Shown here: one piece after another, positions 37,024 through 45,803 of the stretch
Numbering within the stretch: the stretch's first letter is position 1
How the letters are laid out: each line of letters begins with the position of its first letter
Assembly: GCA_026414745.1 (NCBI GenBank)
Contig: JAOAIK010000044.1
Location: 1-54,685 of the forward strand
Direction: 5' to 3'
DNA: 54,685 bases
Source of the DNA: Roseococcus sp.
Lineage (GTDB): Bacteria > Pseudomonadota > Alphaproteobacteria > Acetobacterales > Acetobacteraceae
Made by a program: the position numbers and the translations under genes
Notes under the pieces: model-generated
What the model saw: only the letters and a program-made list of their open reading frames with translations
Database searches by the model: none
Told to the model about the DNA's origin: nothing

Positions 37024-38466
37024 ATGGGACGGCGCGACACCTCTCCCTCCCCCGCCGCGGCGCTGACCGGCGCCGTGACCGCCGCCATGGCCCCGCCGCC
37101 GCCCGGCTTCCCGCCCGAGGCGCCGCTGGCCGAGGTGCTGGCCGCCATGGCCGCGCAGCGCGCCTCGGCGGTGCTGGCGGTGGATGGCGAAGGCCGGCCG
37201 CTCGGCATCCTCACCGAGCAGGACGTGACGCGCCGCGTCGCCTTCCGCCTGCCGCCCGAGGCGCCGCTCTCGGCAGCGATGACCGCGCCGCTCATCGCCT
37301 GCGCCGAGGATGCGGGGCTGTGGCGCGCGGTGGCGCTGCTGCGCGCGCACCGGCTGCGCCACCTGCCCGTGCTCGACGCGGCGGGTCGCTGCGTCGGGAT
37401 GCTGCACCGCGCCGAGACGCTGGCCGCCGTCTCGGGCCGGCTGCTCGCGCATCTCGACGCGCTGGCGGGCGAGGACGCGGCGGTGAAATCCGCCCAGGCC
37501 GGGGTCGCGGCCGCGCTGCTGGGAGAGGGCGTGCCGGCGCGCGAGGTGGTGGCGCTGGTCAACGGCATCAACCTCGACCTTCACCGCCGCGTGCTCGAGC
37601 GCGCGCTGGCCGCCCATGGCCCGCCGCCCGTCTCCTTCACGCTGCTGGTGATGGGCAGCCTCGGCCGCGGCGAGAGCCTGCTGCGCCCCGATCAGGACAA
37701 CGGCCTGATCCTCGCCGACTATCCGGACGATGCGCACGCGCGCGTGGACGCCTGGTTCCGCGCCTTCAGCGAGGATCTCGTGCAGGGGCTCGCCGCGGCG
37801 GGCTTCCCGCTCTGCACGGGCGGGATCATGGCGCGCAACCCGCTGTGGCGGAAAACCCTGTCGCAATGGCGGCGGCAGGTCGAGATCTGGGCGCATCGCC
37901 GCGCCGGGGCGGCGCTGCTCTTCTCCGACATCGCCTTCGACTTCCGGGCCGCCTGGGGCGACCCCGCGCCGGCGTGGGCGCTGCGCGCGCATCTGGGGCG
38001 CGTGCTGGCGGCGCAGCCCGCGCTGCTCGGCGCCATGGCGGCGCAGAACGCCTCGCTGACGGTGGGGCTGACGCTCTGGGGCGGCTTCACCGACGACGAG
38101 CCGGGCCCCGGCACGCGCACCGACCTCAAGCTGCACGGGCTGATGCCGCTGGTGGGCGCGGCGCGGCTGCTCGCGCTGCGCGAGGGGGTGGAGGCGACCG
38201 GCACGCCCGCGCGGCTCGCGGCCCTGGTGGAGCGCGGGGCGCTGGCCGCGCGCGAGGCGGCCGCGCTGGAGGAGGCCTTCGACCGCCTGCTCGCGGTGCT
38301 GCTGCGCCAGCAGCTGGCCGACCATGCGGCGGGGCTGCCGCCCGGCAACCTCGTGGACACGGCGGCGCTGGAGAAGGCCGAGCGCGGCGCGCTGCGCGAG
38401 GCGCTGAAGGCGGTGCGCAGCTTCAGCCGCGGGGCGATCTCGGCGCTGACGGGGCAGCTCTGGTAG
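37024..38466 (+). CDS. CBS-pair / DUF294 nucleotidyltransferase-like protein
   Basis: 480 residues. A CBS-domain pair (about residues 25-140; LGILTEQDVTRRVAF, RHLPVLDAAGRCVGMLHR) would sense an adenylyl ligand. A DUF294 nucleotidyltransferase-like domain follows with GSLGRGESLLRPDQDNGLIL, resembling the GlnD/PII-uridylyltransferase GS-x10-DxD site, and a helical C-terminal domain (DUF294_C). The substrate protein or nucleotide is unknown. It starts 45 bases after the Dnd-like operon without an obvious terminator, so readthrough is possible, though the function looks unrelated. It converges with a DnaQ-like exonuclease gene, a pairing I believe recurs in Proteobacteria. Confidence 0.86.
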   Translation: MGRRDTSPSPAAALTGAVTAAMAPPPPGFPPEAPLAEVLAAMAAQRASAVLAVDGEGRPLGILTEQDVTRRVAFRLPPEAPLSAAMTAPLIACAEDAGLWRAVALLRAHRLRHLPVLDAAGRCVGMLHRAETLAAVSGRLLAHLDALAGEDAAVKSAQAGVAAALLGEGVPAREVVALVNGINLDLHRRVLERALAAHGPPPVSFTLLVMGSLGRGESLLRPDQDNGLILADYPDDAHARVDAWFRAFSEDLVQGLAAAGFPLCTGGIMARNPLWRKTLSQWRRQVEIWAHRRAGAALLFSDIAFDFRAAWGDPAPAWALRAHLGRVLAAQPALLGAMAAQNASLTVGLTLWGGFTDDEPGPGTRTDLKLHGLMPLVGAARLLALREGVEATGTPARLAALVERGALAAREAAALEEAFDRLLAVLLRQQLADHAAGLPPGNLVDTAALEKAERGALREALKAVRSFSRGAISALTGQLW

Positions 38467-38478
38467 CCGCGGTGGCGG

Positions 38479-39186
38479 TCAGAAATGCTCGGCGGTCTCG
38501 GCGATCTGGGCCGTCATGCGGCTGCGGCGCACCAGCTCGTGCAGATCCTCCACCCCGCGGGCGGCGGCGCGCGCGAGGAGCTGCACCCACAGCGCCGCCG
38601 TGGCCTCCGCATCGCCCAGCGCGGCGTGGCGGCGCGCGATGACGATGCCGGCGCGCCCGCACAGCCCGTCCAGCGAGTGGTCGGCCTCCTGCGGGTCGAG
38701 CCAGCGCGAGGTGACGAGGCTGCACAGCACGGGGTTGGGCACCGGCGGCGCGCCGCGATGCTCCTCCATGAACAGCAGCGTGCGGTCGAAGGCCGCGTTG
38801 TGCGAGACGAGCACGTCCTCGCCCGCGAAGTCGAGGAAGGCGGCGATGGCCTCGGCCGGGCGGGGCGCGCCGCGCACCCGCTCCTCGGTGATGCCGTGAT
38901 AGGCCGCCCCCTCGGGCGGGATGGGCCGGCCCGGATCCACCAGCGTCTCGAAGCGCGCCACGGGCTCGAGCCCGCGCAGCCTGACCGCGCCGATGGCGAG
39001 CAGCGCATCCCCGCGCGAGGGCTTGAGGCCCGTCGCTTCGAGGTCGAACACCACATAGGGCTGGGAGGCGAGGGGCCCTTGCGGGAGCGGCGCGTGGAAA
39101 TGCGCGCGCGCGCGCAGGAACTCCCGCGCCGAGGGCTGGAGCCCGTTGCGCAGCGCCCGGGCGGCGCGGTGCAGCAGGCCGCTCAC
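38479..39186 (-). CDS. DnaQ-like 3'-5' exonuclease (DEDDh)
   Basis: 235 residues. The three exonuclease motifs are clear: Exo I VFDLEATGL, Exo II LVSHNAAFDRTLL, Exo III with the DEDDh pattern in RHAALGDAEATAALW. An extra basic N-terminal segment (about 40 residues) precedes the nuclease domain. It is related to the proofreading epsilon subunit and to RNase T. Its job here may be repair or RNA processing. Convergent with the CBS/DUF294 gene (12-base gap) and followed upstream on the same strand by the sugar-type ABC operon. Confidence 0.88.
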   Translation of the reverse strand: MSGLLHRAARALRNGLQPSAREFLRARAHFHAPLPQGPLASQPYVVFDLEATGLKPSRGDALLAIGAVRLRGLEPVARFETLVDPGRPIPPEGAAYHGITEERVRGAPRPAEAIAAFLDFAGEDVLVSHNAAFDRTLLFMEEHRGAPPVPNPVLCSLVTSRWLDPQEADHSLDGLCGRAGIVIARRHAALGDAEATAALWVQLLARAAARGVEDLHELVRRSRMTAQIAETAEHF

Positions 39187-39202
39187 CCTTCCGCGCCGCG
39201 CG

Positions 39203-40303
39203 CTACAGCACCCGCCCGCTCTGCGGGTCGAGCAGGTGCATGTTGGCGAGATCGGCCGTGAGCGTGATCGGCGCGCCTGGCGCCGCAGGCACCGTCGGGT
39301 CGAGCCGCGCGCAGAGGTCGCGCGCCCCGTCCAGATGGAAATGCACCAGGGTCTCCATGCCCATGGGCTCGATCACCTCCGGCACGATCTCGATCTCGGC
39401 GTAGGTGGCGCGGCCCTCGCGCCGCTCGGTCAGGTGCTCGGGCCGGATCCCGAACAGCACCTCGCGCCCCCGCGCCGCCGCGTAGCGGGCCGTGCGCTCC
39501 TCGGGCACGGGCAGCACGATGCCGCCGGGCAGGTGCAGGTTCAGCGCGCCGGAGGCGCCCTCCAGCCGCGCGGGGATGAAGTTCATTGCCGGGCTGCCGA
39601 TGAAGCCGGCGACGAAGCGCGTGGCCGGGCGGTGATACAGCTCCTGCGGGGGGCCCACCTGCTCGATCACGCCATGGTTCATCACCACCACGCGGTCGGC
39701 CAGCGTCATCGCCTCCACCTGGTCGTGGGTGACATAGACGGTGGTGGTCTTCACCGTCTGGTGGACCTTCTTGATCTCGGTGCGCATCTGCACCCGCAGC
39801 TTCGCATCGAGGTTGGAGAGCGGCTCGTCGAACAGGAACACCTTGGGGTTGCGCACGATGGCGCGGCCCATGGCGACGCGCTGGCGCTGCCCGCCCGAGA
39901 GCGCCTTGGGCTTGCGATCCAGCAGCGGCGCGATGTCGAGGATGCGCGCGGCCTCGTCCACGCGGCGGCGGATCTCCTCGCGCGGGAACTTCCGCAGCAG
40001 CAGGCCGAAGGCCATGTTGTCGAACACCGTCATGTGCGGATAGAGCGCGTAGTTCTGGAACACCATCGCGATGTCGCGGTCGCGCGGCGGGATGTCGTTC
40101 ACCACCACCCCGCCGATGGCGATCTCGCCGCGCGTGATCTCCTCGAGCCCCGCGATCATGCGCAGCGTCGTGGTCTTGCCGCAGCCGGAGGGGCCGACGA
40201 GCACCACGAACTCGTGATCCGCGATCTCGAGGTCTATGCCTTTCACCGCCTGAACGCCGCCGTCGTACTCCTTGACGAGCCTGCGTAGGGATAGCTGCGC
40301 CAT
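39203..40303 (-). CDS. ABC transporter ATP-binding protein, carbohydrate type (UgpC/MsmX-like)
   Basis: 366 residues. Walker A GPSGCGKTTT (about 38-47), signature LSGGQRQRVAMGRAIV, Walker B VFLFDEPLSNLDAKLRVQMR and the H-loop VTHDQVEAMTLADR are complete. The C-terminal TOBE/MalK regulatory domain begins near residue 240 (GSPAMNFIPARL). It energises the two permeases encoded 7 bases upstream on the same strand. ATPases of this class can serve several sugar importers. Confidence 0.92.
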   Translation of the reverse strand: MAQLSLRRLVKEYDGGVQAVKGIDLEIADHEFVVLVGPSGCGKTTTLRMIAGLEEITRGEIAIGGVVVNDIPPRDRDIAMVFQNYALYPHMTVFDNMAFGLLLRKFPREEIRRRVDEAARILDIAPLLDRKPKALSGGQRQRVAMGRAIVRNPKVFLFDEPLSNLDAKLRVQMRTEIKKVHQTVKTTTVYVTHDQVEAMTLADRVVVMNHGVIEQVGPPQELYHRPATRFVAGFIGSPAMNFIPARLEGASGALNLHLPGGIVLPVPEERTARYAAARGREVLFGIRPEHLTERREGRATYAEIEIVPEVIEPMGMETLVHFHLDGARDLCARLDPTVPAAPGAPITLTADLANMHLLDPQSGRVL

Positions 40304-40310
40304 CTCGCGA

Positions 40311-41210
40311 TCACCCTTTCGTCGCGCCGGCGGTGAGGCCGGCGATGTAGTAGTCCATCAGGAAGGCGTAGACGACCACCGGCGGCAGGGCCGCCAGCAG
40401 CGCCCCGGCCATGATCTGGCCCCAGGCGAAGGTGTCCCCGCGCACGAGCTGGCTGACCACGCCGATGGTCAGCGGCATCTCGTCGGGCGTCGTGATGAAG
40501 GCGGTGGGATAGACGAAGGCCGCCCAGCTCACGGTGAAGGCGAAGATGGTGGCGGCGATGATGCCGGGCAGCGCGACGGGCACGAAGATCTTCAGCAGCA
40601 TCTGCATCCAGCTCGCGCCGTCGATCAGCGCCGCCTCGTCCAGCTCCTTCGGGATCGAGGCGAAGTAGCCGATCATGATCCAGGTGCAGAAGGGGACGGT
40701 GAGCGTCGGATAGACGAGCACGAGGCCCCAGGTGGAGTTCAAGAGCCCGAGCCCCCCCACGATCTGGTAGAGCGGGATGAACAGCAGCGTGTCCGGCACG
40801 AGGTAGGTGAGGAAGACGCCGGTGGCGAGCGTCTGGCTGCCCCAGAACCGCATGCGCGACAGGGCGAAGGCCGCGAGCACGCTGACCACCATGGTGATCG
40901 CGACCACCAGCACCGTCACCTTGATGCTGTTCCAGAAGAAGCCGAGGAACAGCTCGTTGCCGAGGATGGCGGCATAATGCTCGAGGGTCACCTCGCGGAT
41001 CAGCCAGGGATTGCCGGAGAGATCCGCCATCTCCGCGTTCGTCTTGAGGCTGGTGATCAGCATGTAGACGGGCGGTGCGAGGAAGATCACCGCCGCGACG
41101 AGGAGGGAGGCATAGCTCGTCCAGAGGGCCCAGCGCCGCTCCGCCCGCAGCGAGCCGACCTTGCGGTAGATGGCGGGAATCTCCCGCTGTGCCGCGGTGC
41201 TGGCCGACAT
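40311..41210 (-). CDS. carbohydrate-type ABC transporter permease (MalG-like)
   Basis: 299 residues, six predicted membrane segments; the first is ASLLVAAVIFLAPPVYMLI near residues 34-52. The coupling loop EAALIDGASWMQMLLKIFVPVALPG is the EAA motif. It is the second inner-membrane subunit. Its ATG shares one base with the TGA of the first permease (TGATG), indicating translational coupling. The start at 41210 rather than further upstream is fixed by that overlap. The imported compound is not evident from the sequence. Confidence 0.91.
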   Translation of the reverse strand: MSASTAAQREIPAIYRKVGSLRAERRWALWTSYASLLVAAVIFLAPPVYMLITSLKTNAEMADLSGNPWLIREVTLEHYAAILGNELFLGFFWNSIKVTVLVVAITMVVSVLAAFALSRMRFWGSQTLATGVFLTYLVPDTLLFIPLYQIVGGLGLLNSTWGLVLVYPTLTVPFCTWIMIGYFASIPKELDEAALIDGASWMQMLLKIFVPVALPGIIAATIFAFTVSWAAFVYPTAFITTPDEMPLTIGVVSQLVRGDTFAWGQIMAGALLAALPPVVVYAFLMDYYIAGLTAGATKG

Positions 41211-42142
41211 CACGCCATCTCCCTGTTGCGGCGCGTCACCCCGCGCAGGATGAAGAACGCGAAGACCGCGAGCAGCGGCAGCATGAACAGGCTCACCGCC
41301 GCCCCGCGCGGGATGTTCCCCGAGAGGATGCCGACCTGGAAGGCGTAGGTGGCGAACAGGTGCGTCAGGTCGCGCGGGCCGCCATTGGTCAGCACCCGCA
41401 CGATGTCGTAGTTCGCGAAGGTGACGATGAGGCTGAACAGCACGGTGATGGAGATGATGTTGCGCATCATCGGCAGGGTGACGTAGCGCAGCCGCTGCCA
41501 GGCCGTCGCGCCGTCGATCGCCGCCGCCTCGTAGAGCTGCTCGGGCACGCTCTTCAGCGCGGCGAGATACATGATCATGAAGAAGGGGGCGCCGTACCAG
41601 ACGTTCACGATGATGACCGAGGCGCGCGCCCACCACGGCTCGCCCAGCCAGGGCACCGGCGGCACCGCCACCACGGCGAGCAGCCAGTTGATCGAGGAGT
41701 AGGTGGGGTCGAACATCCACCACCAGCCCAGCGTGGAGAGGGCGGGCGGGATCACCCAGGGCACGAGCAGCATGCCGCGCCACTTGCGCTGCCCCTTGGC
41801 CGGGATGTGGTGCAGCATGTGGGCGAGCCAGAAGCCGATCAGCGCCTTCAGCACCACCGCCGTCACGGCGAAGAGGCAGGATTGCCAGACCACCAGCCAG
41901 AAGGTCTCGCTCTCCACCAGGATCTCGTAGTTCAGGAATCCGGCGAACGCGTCCATCCGCCGGTTGAGCATGGACAGATAGACCGCATAGCCCGCGGGAT
42001 AGGCGACGAGCCCCGCGATGACCGCGATGAGCGGCAGCGTCATCACGAAGGCGATGGTCGTGCGTCGCCGCGCGAGGCGCTGCAGCGAGGATGCGCGTGG
42101 CGCAGCGCTGACGGGCGCCGCGAGCGTGCCATCGGCCGGCAT
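41210..42142 (-). CDS. carbohydrate-type ABC transporter permease (MalF/UgpA-like)
   Basis: 310 residues with six membrane segments; the first is TTIAFVMTLPLIAVIAGLVA. The EAA loop is EAAAIDGATAWQRLRYVTLPMM. It is the first inner-membrane subunit, coupled to the second by a one-base overlap. Upstream lie two hairpins and the solute-receptor gene, an arrangement that usually makes permeases less abundant than receptor. Confidence 0.91.
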   Translation of the reverse strand: MPADGTLAAPVSAAPRASSLQRLARRRTTIAFVMTLPLIAVIAGLVAYPAGYAVYLSMLNRRMDAFAGFLNYEILVESETFWLVVWQSCLFAVTAVVLKALIGFWLAHMLHHIPAKGQRKWRGMLLVPWVIPPALSTLGWWWMFDPTYSSINWLLAVVAVPPVPWLGEPWWARASVIIVNVWYGAPFFMIMYLAALKSVPEQLYEAAAIDGATAWQRLRYVTLPMMRNIISITVLFSLIVTFANYDIVRVLTNGGPRDLTHLFATYAFQVGILSGNIPRGAAVSLFMLPLLAVFAFFILRGVTRRNREMA

Positions 42143-42165
42143 GGTCCCCTCCCCCGAAAGATGCG

Positions 42166-42198
42166 GGATCGCGACGGCGCGTGGCGCCGCCGCGATCC
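42166..42198 (-). promoter_or_regulatory. strong intra-operon hairpin after the ABC receptor gene
   Basis: Arms GGATCGCG / CGCGATCC (8 bp), one A.C mismatch, then CGGCGC / GCGCCG (6 bp) around a GTG loop. It lies between the receptor stop and the permease start, with no T-run. It is a candidate mRNA-stabilising or transcription-attenuating stem controlling the receptor-to-permease ratio. Confidence 0.55.
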
Positions 42199-42208
42199 GT
42201 TCCGCGAT

Positions 42209-42226
42209 CGGCCGCCCCTGCGGCCG
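42209..42226 (-). promoter_or_regulatory. second intra-operon hairpin immediately after the ABC receptor stop
   Basis: A perfect 7-bp stem, CGGCCGC / GCGGCCG, with a CCCT loop. It starts 7 bases past the receptor stop codon on the minus strand and precedes the longer hairpin at 42166-42198. The tandem arrangement argues for an RNA role. Confidence 0.5.
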
Positions 42227-42232
42227 GCCGCC

Positions 42233-43591
42233 TCAGCCGCCGCGGCGGATCGTATTCAGCTCGCGTTCGAGCCAGGTCAGCGCCTGGTCCACCGTCTCGT
42301 TCGCCTGCACGATGCGGGCGATGAGCTTGGTGTTGAGCGCCTGGTTGTAGGCCTGCACCGCCATGGCCGGCGGGGCGGGCGCGAAGGCCACGCTGGTGCG
42401 CGCGTTGTGGTGCGCGCGGATCGGGTAGTTGTAGACCGTGCCCACCGGCGGCCCCTCGTTCGCCCACACCTGGAAGTCGTTCATCGAGATGAAGGGCGGG
42501 ATGTCGTAGCCCGCGCTGGTCGAGGTCTGCGCCTCGGCCGAGCTGCGGTCGGAGAGGAACTCGAGCAGCTCCTTCGCCGGCCCCTGCACGCGCGAGAAGT
42601 TCCAGATGCCCCAGAAATAGGGCAGGTAGCCGACATAGCGCCCCTCCGGCCCCGCCGGCACCGGCACCGTCCAGCACTGCGCGCCGACCGCGGGGTTGTC
42701 GCGCCGCGCCGACACCCAGGCCGAGGGCGGGTTGAAGATCAGCGCCGAACGGCCGGAGATCAGCGCGCGGTTGTTGGAGGCGTCGTCCCACGCCCACACG
42801 TCGTTGGGAAGCTGGCGGCTGATGCGCACCGCCATCTCCACCGCAGCGCGCAGCTTCGCGTTGCCGCGCACGGTGGGGTTGCCCCGCTCGTCCATCACAT
42901 GGGCGCCGTAGCTGGTGAACAGCGCGCCCAGCCAGTCCACCGCATCGGTGAAGCTGCCCATGGGCAGGCCGAAGGGGAAGCCCGCGCGGTTGCACGCCTC
43001 CGCCGCACGGGCGAAGGTCTCCCAGTTCCACTGGTCGGCGCCGGGGCCGGCGCGATCCTCGGCCGGCCACATGGCGCGGATGTCGATGCCCGCGTGCTGC
43101 TGAAGCAGGTCGAACCGGACGCAGGCCGGCTTGAGCTGCGTGCCCGAGACCGCCGGCACCGCCACCCAGCGCCCGCCCTGCTTGCCGAGATACTCGGCGG
43201 CGGGCGTCACGGGGCCGTATTTGGCGATCAGCCGCTGCATCACGTCGTCCACCGGAACGAGCAGGCGCTGGTGCGCCGCCGGCTCCCAGGTGGGGAAGGA
43301 GAGGATGTCGTGGCCGCTGCGCGACTGCGCCTGGGCGTTGATCGTCAGCAGGTTCTGGTTGCCGACGCTGGTGATGAAATCCACCACCACATTGGCCCGG
43401 TTGCGCTCGCCCCATTGCGCGCAGAGCCGCCGCAGCGCGTCGTTGCCCGCCGGCACCCAGTGGTCCCAGAAGCCGCAGCGGATGGTGGTGGTGGGCTGGC
43501 CGAACACGGCGGGCGCGGAGAGCGTCCCCGCGGCCACCACGCCCGCGCCCGCGCCGAGCACGGCGCGACGCGACAGATCCTTGCCTGCCAT
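42233..43591 (-). CDS. ABC transporter extracellular solute-binding protein (family 1, Tat-type signal)
   Basis: 452 residues. The N-terminus has SRRAVLGAGAGVVAAGTLSAPA, an SRRxxLG twin-arginine motif followed by a weakly hydrophobic stretch, so it is probably exported folded through Tat. The body (CGFWDHWVPAGNDALRRL; YVGYLPYFWGIWNFSRV) is a cluster B solute-binding fold used for sugars, polyols or glycerol phosphate. The start at 43591 follows a strong GAGGAGAG ribosome site. It is first in the operon with two permeases and the ATPase. Divergent, across 124 bases, is an oxidase-dehydratase pair that may process the imported compound. Confidence 0.9.
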   Translation of the reverse strand: MAGKDLSRRAVLGAGAGVVAAGTLSAPAVFGQPTTTIRCGFWDHWVPAGNDALRRLCAQWGERNRANVVVDFITSVGNQNLLTINAQAQSRSGHDILSFPTWEPAAHQRLLVPVDDVMQRLIAKYGPVTPAAEYLGKQGGRWVAVPAVSGTQLKPACVRFDLLQQHAGIDIRAMWPAEDRAGPGADQWNWETFARAAEACNRAGFPFGLPMGSFTDAVDWLGALFTSYGAHVMDERGNPTVRGNAKLRAAVEMAVRISRQLPNDVWAWDDASNNRALISGRSALIFNPPSAWVSARRDNPAVGAQCWTVPVPAGPEGRYVGYLPYFWGIWNFSRVQGPAKELLEFLSDRSSAEAQTSTSAGYDIPPFISMNDFQVWANEGPPVGTVYNYPIRAHHNARTSVAFAPAPPAMAVQAYNQALNTKLIARIVQANETVDQALTWLERELNTIRRGG

Positions 43592-43715
43592 CTTGCACTC
43601 TCCTCCTCGTGTCATTCTTTTCCGCGGTCTGCGCCGCTGGGCGGCAAGGTTAGTCATGGCAGCGCCGCTGGCGCAACCGCTTGCTGCCCCCCCCGGGAGG
43701 AATCAGGATGGGCGC

Positions 43716-44828
43716 ATGGAGACGCACCGTTTCGACGCGCTGGTGATCGGCGCGGGCATCGCCGGCGCCACGGCCGCGGCGCATCTCGCGCCCACGCACC
43801 GGCTCGCGCTGCTCGAGGCGGAGGAGGTGGCGGGCCACCACACCACCGGGCGCTCGGCCGCCATCTGGATCCTGAACTACGGCACGGCGGATGCGCGGCT
43901 GCTCACCGCCGCCTCGCGCGCCTTCCTGGAGCAGCCCCCGCCCGGCTTCGCCGAGGCGCCGCTCGCGCGGCGCCGCGCCGTGCTCACCGTGGCGGATGCG
44001 GCGCAGCGCCCGCTGCTGGAGGAGATGCTCGCCGGCGGCGAGGGGCTGGAGGCGCTTCGCCCCGAGGAGGCGCGCGCCCTGGCGCCCGCCCTGCGCGCGG
44101 ACTATCTCGCCGCCGCCGCCATCGAGCGCGACGCCTTCGACATCGACGTGGCGGCGCTGCACCAGGGCTTCCTGCGCCAGGCGAAGGCCGCCGGCAGCGT
44201 GCTCGCGCTGCGCCACCGTGCGGGCCGCATCTGGCGCGCGGGCGGGCTGTGGCACGCCGAGACGCGCGGCGGCGCGGTCTTCGCCGCCCCCGTGCTGGTC
44301 AATGCCGCCGGCGCCTGGGGCGACGAGATCGCCCGCCTCGCGGAGGTCGCGCCGCTCGGCCTGCAGCCCAAGCGCCGCACCGCGCTGATCGTCGATCCCG
44401 GCCGCTGGGACAGCGCGGCCTGGCCGCTGATCGGCGATGCCGCCCATTCCTGGTATGTGCGGCCCGAGGCGCGACGCAAGCTGATGGTCAGCCCCGCCGA
44501 CGAGACGGACAGCGAACCCTGCGACGCGCAGCCGGACGAGTTCGACGTCGCCCTCGCCGTGGACCGCATGCAACAGGCGCTGGATATCCCCGTGCACCGG
44601 GTGGAGCACCGCTGGGCCGGGCTGCGCACCTTCACGCCCGACCGCGGCCTCGCGCTCGGGCCCTGCGCGGCGCCGGGCTTCTTCTGGTGCGTGGGCCAGG
44701 GCGGCTACGGCATCCAGACCGCGCCGGCGGCGGGGCGCTTGCTTGCGCACCTGATCCGCGGCACCGAGCCCGAGGCCGACATCCGCCGCGCCGTCCCGCT
44801 CACCGATCCGCGAAGGTTCTCCGCGTGA
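43716..44828 (+). CDS. DAO-type FAD-dependent oxidoreductase
   Basis: 370 residues. The FAD site ALVIGAGIAGATAAA and the HHTTGRSAAIW segment (histidyl-FAD-like region of glycine/sarcosine/D-amino-acid oxidases) are visible. RWAGLRTFTPDRGLALG and FFWCVGQGGYGIQTAPA form the C-terminal FAD half. It would oxidise the C-N bond of an amino acid or imino acid. The start at 43716 keeps the frame; the nearer ATG at 43708 is out of frame. Its stop overlaps the start of the dehydratase gene (TGATG). Confidence 0.83.
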   Translation: METHRFDALVIGAGIAGATAAAHLAPTHRLALLEAEEVAGHHTTGRSAAIWILNYGTADARLLTAASRAFLEQPPPGFAEAPLARRRAVLTVADAAQRPLLEEMLAGGEGLEALRPEEARALAPALRADYLAAAAIERDAFDIDVAALHQGFLRQAKAAGSVLALRHRAGRIWRAGGLWHAETRGGAVFAAPVLVNAAGAWGDEIARLAEVAPLGLQPKRRTALIVDPGRWDSAAWPLIGDAAHSWYVRPEARRKLMVSPADETDSEPCDAQPDEFDVALAVDRMQQALDIPVHRVEHRWAGLRTFTPDRGLALGPCAAPGFFWCVGQGGYGIQTAPAAGRLLAHLIRGTEPEADIRRAVPLTDPRRFSA

Positions 44829-45799
44829 TGCCCGCTTTCGACGATGTGCTCGCCGCCGCCGCGCGGCTGCGCGGGCGCATCCGCCGCACGCCGATGCTGC
44901 GCCACCGCGCGCTGGACGAGGCGGCGGGCGGCCCCGTGCTGGTGAAGCCCGAGCCGCTGCAGATCACCGGCAGCTTCAAGCTGCGCGGCGCGACCAATGC
45001 GGCGCTGCGCCTGCCGCCCGGCACGCCGGTGGTGACGCATTCCTCGGGCAACCACGGCCAGGCGGTGGCGGCCGCCGCGCATGGGCTGGGCCTCTCCGCG
45101 CTCATCGCCATGCCGGCCGATGCGCCGCGCGTGAAGCTGGAGGCGACGCGGAGCTGGGGCGCGGAGATCCATCTCTTCGACCGGCACGGCGTGGACCGCG
45201 ACGCCCTGGCGGCCGACCTCGCCGCGCGGCGCGGCGCGGTGGTGATCCCGCCCTTCGACCACCCCGACGTGATCGCCGGCCAGGGCACCGCCATGCTCGA
45301 GCTGATCGAGGACGCGCGCGCCGAGGGCCTCGCCCCCGCGCGCTTCGCCATCTGCACGGGCGGCGGCGGGCTGCTCGCGGGCTCGGCGCTCGCCATCACG
45401 GCGCTGCTGCCCGGGGCGGACATCTGGGCCGTCGAGCCCGAGGGCTGGGACGATTACGGGCGCTCGCTGCGCGCGGGCGAGCGGCTGGCCAATGACGCCG
45501 CCGGCGGCGGCCCGAGGGCGGACATCTGCGATGCGCTGCTGTCGAGGCAACCGGGGGCGCTCACCTTCGCGGTCAACGCCCCGCGGGTGGCCGGCGGGGT
45601 GAGCGTGACGGAGGCGGAGGTGTTCGCCGCCATGCGCTTCGCCTTCACCCACCTCAAGCTGGTGGTGGAGCCGGGCGGGGCGGTTGCGCTGGCGGCGCTG
45701 CTCGCCGGCAAGCTGCCGCCGCGCGCGGGCCCCACCGCCATCATCCTCTCCGGCGGCAATGTGGACGCGGGCGTCTTCGCCCGCGCCATGGCCGCCTGA
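44828..45799 (+). CDS. PLP-dependent serine/threonine dehydratase family protein
   Basis: 323 residues. The PLP lysine is in SFKLRGATNA, the substrate loop is SSGNHGQAVA, and the phosphate-binding loop is GGGGLLAGSA, all standard for fold-type II threonine/serine dehydratases and serine racemases. It is short with no C-terminal ACT domain, so it is the catabolic type without isoleucine feedback. The expected reaction is L-threonine or L-serine (or 3-hydroxyaspartate) to 2-oxoacid plus ammonia. It is translationally coupled to the oxidase upstream; the two genes form an operon opposite the ABC importer. Confidence 0.87.
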   Translation: MPAFDDVLAAAARLRGRIRRTPMLRHRALDEAAGGPVLVKPEPLQITGSFKLRGATNAALRLPPGTPVVTHSSGNHGQAVAAAAHGLGLSALIAMPADAPRVKLEATRSWGAEIHLFDRHGVDRDALAADLAARRGAVVIPPFDHPDVIAGQGTAMLELIEDARAEGLAPARFAICTGGGGLLAGSALAITALLPGADIWAVEPEGWDDYGRSLRAGERLANDAAGGGPRADICDALLSRQPGALTFAVNAPRVAGGVSVTEAEVFAAMRFAFTHLKLVVEPGGAVALAALLAGKLPPRAGPTAIILSGGNVDAGVFARAMAA

Positions 45800-45803
45800 C
45801 GCC

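Noticed and set aside
43631..43671. GCGCCGCTGG direct repeat (43631-43640, 43662-43671) as an operator
   Set aside because: Ten G/C-only bases recur easily by chance in this DNA; no symmetry and no regulator nearby.
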